NCBI GenBank assembly: GCA_007571185.1
Contig: RKRX01000058.1
Span: 1 to 18,041, forward strand
Direction of reading: 5' to 3'
Length of the DNA stretch: 18,041 bases
From: Oceanicaulis sp.
GTDB taxonomy: Bacteria; Pseudomonadota; Alphaproteobacteria; Caulobacterales; Maricaulaceae
Below are positions 15,622 to 18,041 of this stretch, piece after piece. The notes beneath the pieces are model-generated. The model made no database searches. It had not been told where the DNA came from and worked only from the letters and a program-made list of their open reading frames with translations. Position 1 is the stretch's first letter. Every line of letters starts with the position of its first letter. The position numbers and the translations under genes are program-made.

Positions 15622-15863
15622 ATGCGGCGGGGGTCGTGGCGGATGCACGGCTTCACGATCTGCGACATGCGCACGCCTCGCACGCGGTCATGAACGGTGA
15701 AAGCCTGTATGTCGCGGGACGCCTGATCGGGCACCGGCGGGCCAGCACAACCAACCGCTACGTTCACCTCGATGACGCGACCCTGAGCCAAGCTGCCGAG
15801 CGCGTGGCCATGGCGGTTCACCGAAAGCTATCTGATAGCCTGAGACAGAAATCCCGTCGTTGA
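15618..15863 (+). pseudogene. C-terminal fragment of a second tyrosine integrase
   Basis: In a different frame from the preceding integrase, the last 80 or so residues of another recombinase are readable: RLHDLRHAHASHAV (box II HxxRH), GRLIGHRRASTTNRYVHLDD (LIGH His and Tyr nucleophile present), then a helical tail AAERVAMAVHRKLSD. It begins at or just before the stop of the first integrase (TGA 15619-15621) with no spacer, as if a deletion joined the end of one integrase gene to the interior of another. The frame is open far upstream only because the GC-rich neighbour has few stops. Confidence 0.82.
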
Positions 15864-15897
15864 CGCGATAGCTGGCATCCGGACTCCTGAGTCAATG

Positions 15898-15922
15898 GCG
15901 CGCCTCTCCGCACACGGCGCGC
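15898..15922 (+). terminator. GC hairpin after the integrase fragment
   Basis: GCGCGCC (15898-15904) and GGCGCGC (15916-15922) form a 7-bp stem with an 11-base loop, 35 bases beyond the fragment's stop and upstream of the R-M operon. No T-run follows, so a terminator role is tentative. It might shield the R-M promoter from readthrough. Confidence 0.3.
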
Positions 15923-15971
15923 GGTCTGCAACTGGCTCGCAAAGCCGGACGGCACGCATCAACGTGTCCGA

Positions 15972-16000
15972 TTGCACACAGGGACAGATCATGACATATT
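15972..16000 (+). promoter_or_regulatory. Predicted promoter of the R-M operon
   Basis: TTGCAC (15972-15977) and CATATT (15995-16000) are 17 bases apart. Transcription would begin near 16007, leaving a leader of about 20 bases and no clear Shine-Dalgarno before ATG 16028. Prediction by eye. Confidence 0.35.
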
Positions 16001-16003
16001 GTC
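15993..16003. promoter_or_regulatory. Candidate autoregulatory operator GACA-TAT-TGTC
   Basis: An 11-base palindrome overlaps the predicted -10. Related half-sites surround it: TGTCCG at 15965 and 16000, GGACA at 15982-15986 and TGACAC at 16010-16015. The methyltransferase encoded 25 bases downstream carries an N-terminal helix-turn-helix, and M.EcoRII-type enzymes are known to repress their own promoters. Confidence 0.4.
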
Positions 16004-16027
16004 CGAAACTGACACTTGGTCGACGAC

Positions 16028-17287
16028 ATGGACACTCAAGGCACCAGCGAGTTCTCCGAACTGATAACCCGCGCCAAGCTTGGCATTGGCGAGGCTGCCG
16101 GATTGCTAGGCATTAATGCTAGAACTGTGCGACGCTACATGAATGGCGAGGGGAAACGTATCGACAGGCTGAAGATCGAAAAGCTTCGCGAGGTCGCGAA
16201 CGCCCGCTGTTCCGTACACCGGCAGGAGGGGTTTCGTTTTATCGATCTCTTCGCCGGTGTTGGTGGGCTACGCCGCCCGTTCGAGGAAATCGGGGGCCGC
16301 TGCGTGTTTACGTCCGAGTGGGATCGGTTCTGTAAGGAAACTTACACAGCAAATTTCCCGGAACCGGCTGACAGCGATCACGAGTTTGTCGGCGACATAC
16401 GGCCATATGCGGACAAGCCCGAATCCGTACCTCCGCACGATGTCCTGTTGGCAGGGTTTCCGTGCCAGCCTTTCTCCATTGCCGGTGTATCGAAGAAAAA
16501 TGCGCTCGGCCAACCGCATGGCTTTCTGTGCGACACGCAGGGAACGCTCTTCTACGATCTGGCGAAGATCATTGACCATCACCAGCCTTCCGTCTTTCTG
16601 CTTGAGAACGTGAAGAATCTTGAGCGGCACGATGGCGGCCAGACCTTTGCAACAATCATGCATGTACTTGAGAGTGAATTAGGCTACAGTGTCAAGACGC
16701 GAGTTGTGGATTCCTCTCCGTGGGTTCCGCAAAAGCGAGAACGGATATTTATGGTCGGATTTAGGGAACCGACGGCTTTCGATTTCGACGAACTCGCAGT
16801 ACCGAATGGCCGGGCCCCTACGCTGCGGACAGTCTTGGATACGGATGTTGACTCGAAGTACACGCTGACCAAGCATTTGTGGAACTATCTTCAGGACTAC
16901 AAGAAAAAGCACCGAAGCGCAGGAAACGGGTTCGGGTACTCCCTTTTCGGCCCCGATGATGTCGCCCGCACCCTTTCTGCCCGCTATTACAAGGATGGAT
17001 CGGAAATCCTGATTCGCCAAGTGGGCAGACGCCCACGTCGGCTGACTCCAAGGGAATGCGCACGGCTGATGGGTTTCGAGATGCCGGGCTGTACAGAGTT
17101 CAGAATTCCGGTGTCAGATACTCAAGCCTATCGTCAGTTTGGCAACGCCGTGGTTGTGCCCGTGGTGCGTGCAGTGGCTCAACTTATGAAACCACATCTC
17201 GCCGAGTTGCTTGCAAGGGAAGGTCGCCGACTCCCTTTATCCAGCCAGAGCGAGTTCCTGTTTCCTGAACCGAGCGTCGCCATCTGA
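16028..17287 (+). CDS. DNA cytosine-C5 methyltransferase, Dcm/M.EcoRII type
   Basis: Transfers a methyl group from S-adenosylmethionine to cytosine C5. 419 residues from ATG 16028. A TTG at 16016 would add only MVDD. Residues about 10-60 form a helix-turn-helix (GIGEAAGLLGINARTVRRYMNGEG), as in Dcm and M.EcoRII. Catalytic motifs: I FIDLFAGVGG (about 71-80), IV GFPCQPFS with nucleophile C146, VI ENVKNL (193), VIII QKRERIFMVGF (235) and X QFGNAVVVPVV (370). The target-recognition region (about 277-329: KYTLTKHLWNYL, GNGFGYSLFG, RTLSARYYKDGSEILI) closely resembles Dcm, so CCWGG is the predicted target with the inner C methylated. vsr follows 3 bases after the stop. Confidence 0.95.
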   Translation: MDTQGTSEFSELITRAKLGIGEAAGLLGINARTVRRYMNGEGKRIDRLKIEKLREVANARCSVHRQEGFRFIDLFAGVGGLRRPFEEIGGRCVFTSEWDRFCKETYTANFPEPADSDHEFVGDIRPYADKPESVPPHDVLLAGFPCQPFSIAGVSKKNALGQPHGFLCDTQGTLFYDLAKIIDHHQPSVFLLENVKNLERHDGGQTFATIMHVLESELGYSVKTRVVDSSPWVPQKRERIFMVGFREPTAFDFDELAVPNGRAPTLRTVLDTDVDSKYTLTKHLWNYLQDYKKKHRSAGNGFGYSLFGPDDVARTLSARYYKDGSEILIRQVGRRPRRLTPRECARLMGFEMPGCTEFRIPVSDTQAYRQFGNAVVVPVVRAVAQLMKPHLAELLAREGRRLPLSSQSEFLFPEPSVAI

Positions 17288-17290
17288 TTC

Positions 17291-17764
17291 ATGGCTGCTG
17301 ACACCGTTACACCGGAAGTCCGCAGCAGGATGATGGCGGGCATCAAGGGAAAGGATACGAAGCCAGAAAAGGCGGTACGATCCTCGCTGCATCGCTTGGG
17401 GTTTAGGTTTCACGTTCACCGCACGGATCTGCCTGGAAGGCCGGATCTTGTGTTTCCGAAACACAGAGCCGTGATTTTTGTCCACGGATGCTTTTGGCAC
17501 GGTCATGACTGCCATTTGTTCAAGTGGCCGAAGACCCGAAGTGATTTCTGGCGAAACAAGATCAGTTCAAATGTTGCTCGCGATAGCAGGAACCTATCGG
17601 CGTTGGCCGATATGGGCTGGCGGGTAGCTACGATTTGGGAATGCGCTATCAAGGGGCGAGCACGTCTCCCAAACGACACAATTGCAGAACGATGCGCAGC
17701 ATGGCTAGTATCCGATGAACCGGAATTGGGACTGAGCGGTGATGAGACGCGGACAGTTACGTGA
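17291..17764 (+). CDS. vsr: Very short patch repair endonuclease
   Basis: Nicks DNA 5' of the T in T:G mismatches produced when 5-methylcytosine deaminates in Dcm-type sites, opening the strand for repair. 157 residues. Family landmarks: MMAGIKGKDTKPE, GRPDLVFPKHRAVIFVHGCFWHGHDC, SDFWRNKISSNVARD and GWRVATIWECA. Compared with E. coli Vsr the key residues appear one position later: D52 (metal/catalysis), H65, F68 and W69 (intercalating aromatics), H70, and zinc ligands C67, H72, C74 and C118. All are present, so the enzyme looks active. It starts 3 bases after the methyltransferase stop, and its last 23 bases overlap the next gene. Confidence 0.96.
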   Translation: MAADTVTPEVRSRMMAGIKGKDTKPEKAVRSSLHRLGFRFHVHRTDLPGRPDLVFPKHRAVIFVHGCFWHGHDCHLFKWPKTRSDFWRNKISSNVARDSRNLSALADMGWRVATIWECAIKGRARLPNDTIAERCAAWLVSDEPELGLSGDETRTVT

Positions 17765-18041
17765 TTATTTCGCCGGTGCAGGCGTCAAGCGTCTGACCGC
17801 TGTGGACGCGGAGCCTCGGCAGTCCAATCAGCACGAGGTAGGCACCACGCGGGACATGCGCCGTCAGTTCCTCGGTGAGGTTCAGCGTCAGCGGTTCCGG
17901 GCCATATACGTCTGGCTCGGTGAGGATCAGGATGGATTCACTGTGGAAGGTACTGCGACCCATTACGATGCGCGCGAGCAGAAACCTCGGGCGGCGGAAT
18001 GGCGTCTCTACTATCCTTCCAATCCCGTGACGGAGGCCATG
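17742..18041 (+). CDS. EcoRII-type restriction endonuclease, N-terminal part (cut by window edge)
   Basis: The frame opens at ATG 17742, overlaps the vsr end by 23 bases and stays open for 100 codons to the window edge. It begins MRRGQLRDYFAGAGVKRLTA. The stretch KRLTAVDAEPRQSNQHEVG resembles the KRLSA...HQVG segment of the EcoRII N-terminal effector domain, and later RFRAIYVWLG, GTATHYDARE and EWRLYYPSNPVTEAM fit the same domain. In EcoRII (type IIE) this domain binds an extra CCWGG copy and holds the C-terminal nuclease domain inactive until then. The nuclease domain would lie beyond the edge, so activity cannot be judged. Position behind a Dcm-type methyltransferase and vsr supports the assignment strongly. 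Confidence 0.82.
   Translation, partial: MRRGQLRDYFAGAGVKRLTAVDAEPRQSNQHEVGTTRDMRRQFLGEVQRQRFRAIYVWLGEDQDGFTVEGTATHYDAREQKPRAAEWRLYYPSNPVTEAM

Larger units (their letters stand above)
13543..18041. mobile_element. Accessory patch: IS remnant, integrase remnants and R-M operon
   Basis: Everything right of the asparaginase-type gene is mobile or defence DNA: a broken IS4-type transposase, two fused integrase remnants and a type II R-M operon continuing past the edge. Base composition shifts visibly: the integrase stretch is very GC-rich and the methyltransferase and Vsr genes are clearly less so than the left part. The left boundary is taken at the stop of the asparaginase-type gene. No attachment site, tRNA or flanking repeat is seen, and the right boundary is outside the window. 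Confidence 0.6.

Noticed and set aside
14550..15863. A 437-codon forward open frame across the IS/integrase region
   Set aside because: Only its last 80 or so codons look like protein (integrase C-terminus). The rest is the off-frame shadow of the GC-rich first integrase and of the transposase remnant.
13543..18041. A wholly new defence system in the accessory patch
   Set aside because: The only intact genes are recognisable Dcm-type methyltransferase, Vsr and EcoRII-type nuclease, which is a known architecture. No extra unknown gene is encoded between them.
1..18041. CRISPR arrays, tRNA or rRNA genes
   Set aside because: No regularly spaced repeats and no tRNA-like cloverleaf or rRNA sequence were seen on either strand by eye.

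Overview
The window reads as an alphaproteobacterial chromosome segment with an accessory patch at its right end. Family-level resemblances (a CC0125/CC1285-type lipoprotein, an infC-rpmI-rplT-pheS-pheT block, an HSD10-like SDR) point towards the Caulobacterales/Maricaulales/Hyphomonadaceae side of the class. That placement is inference from protein style and was not tested by a search.

Layout, left to right. Positions 1-2110 (minus strand) hold the end of a surface-polysaccharide block: galU, a Wzm/KpsM-type ABC permease and the start of its Wzt/KpsT-type ATPase, which runs off the left edge. Positions 2208-7356 (minus) hold the translation cluster, transcribed infC > rpmI > rplT > pheS > pheT. 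infC has no usable canonical start. It appears to begin at an AUA codon behind a GGAG Shine-Dalgarno, and a plausible sigma70-type promoter lies just upstream. Positions 7456-10625 (minus) hold a diverged GT9 (heptosyltransferase-like) protein, a GT4 glycosyltransferase and a YeeZ-like NAD(P)-binding SDR. Positions 11100-13542 hold an alphaproteobacterial lipoprotein (+), an HSD10-like short-chain dehydrogenase (-) and an isoaspartyl peptidase/asparaginase-type Ntn hydrolase (+).

From about 13543 to the right edge the character changes. First comes a decayed IS4-type transposase broken into several frames. It abuts a tyrosine integrase that has lost its N-terminus and carries Leu where the box C His is expected. 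The integrase runs directly into the C-terminal fragment of a second, different integrase in another frame. After this scar sits an apparently intact type II restriction-modification operon (+): a Dcm/M.EcoRII-type cytosine-C5 methyltransferase with an N-terminal helix-turn-helix, a Vsr mismatch endonuclease, and the first 100 codons of an EcoRII-type endonuclease cut by the window edge. Predicted specificity is CCWGG. The promoter -10 of this operon overlaps a GACA-TAT-TGTC palindrome, which suggests autoregulation by the methyltransferase.

I did not find a system that I could call new in kind. The most noteworthy items are the infC start, the two hairpins in the translation operon, the tandem integrase scar, and the M-V-R operon with its candidate operator.
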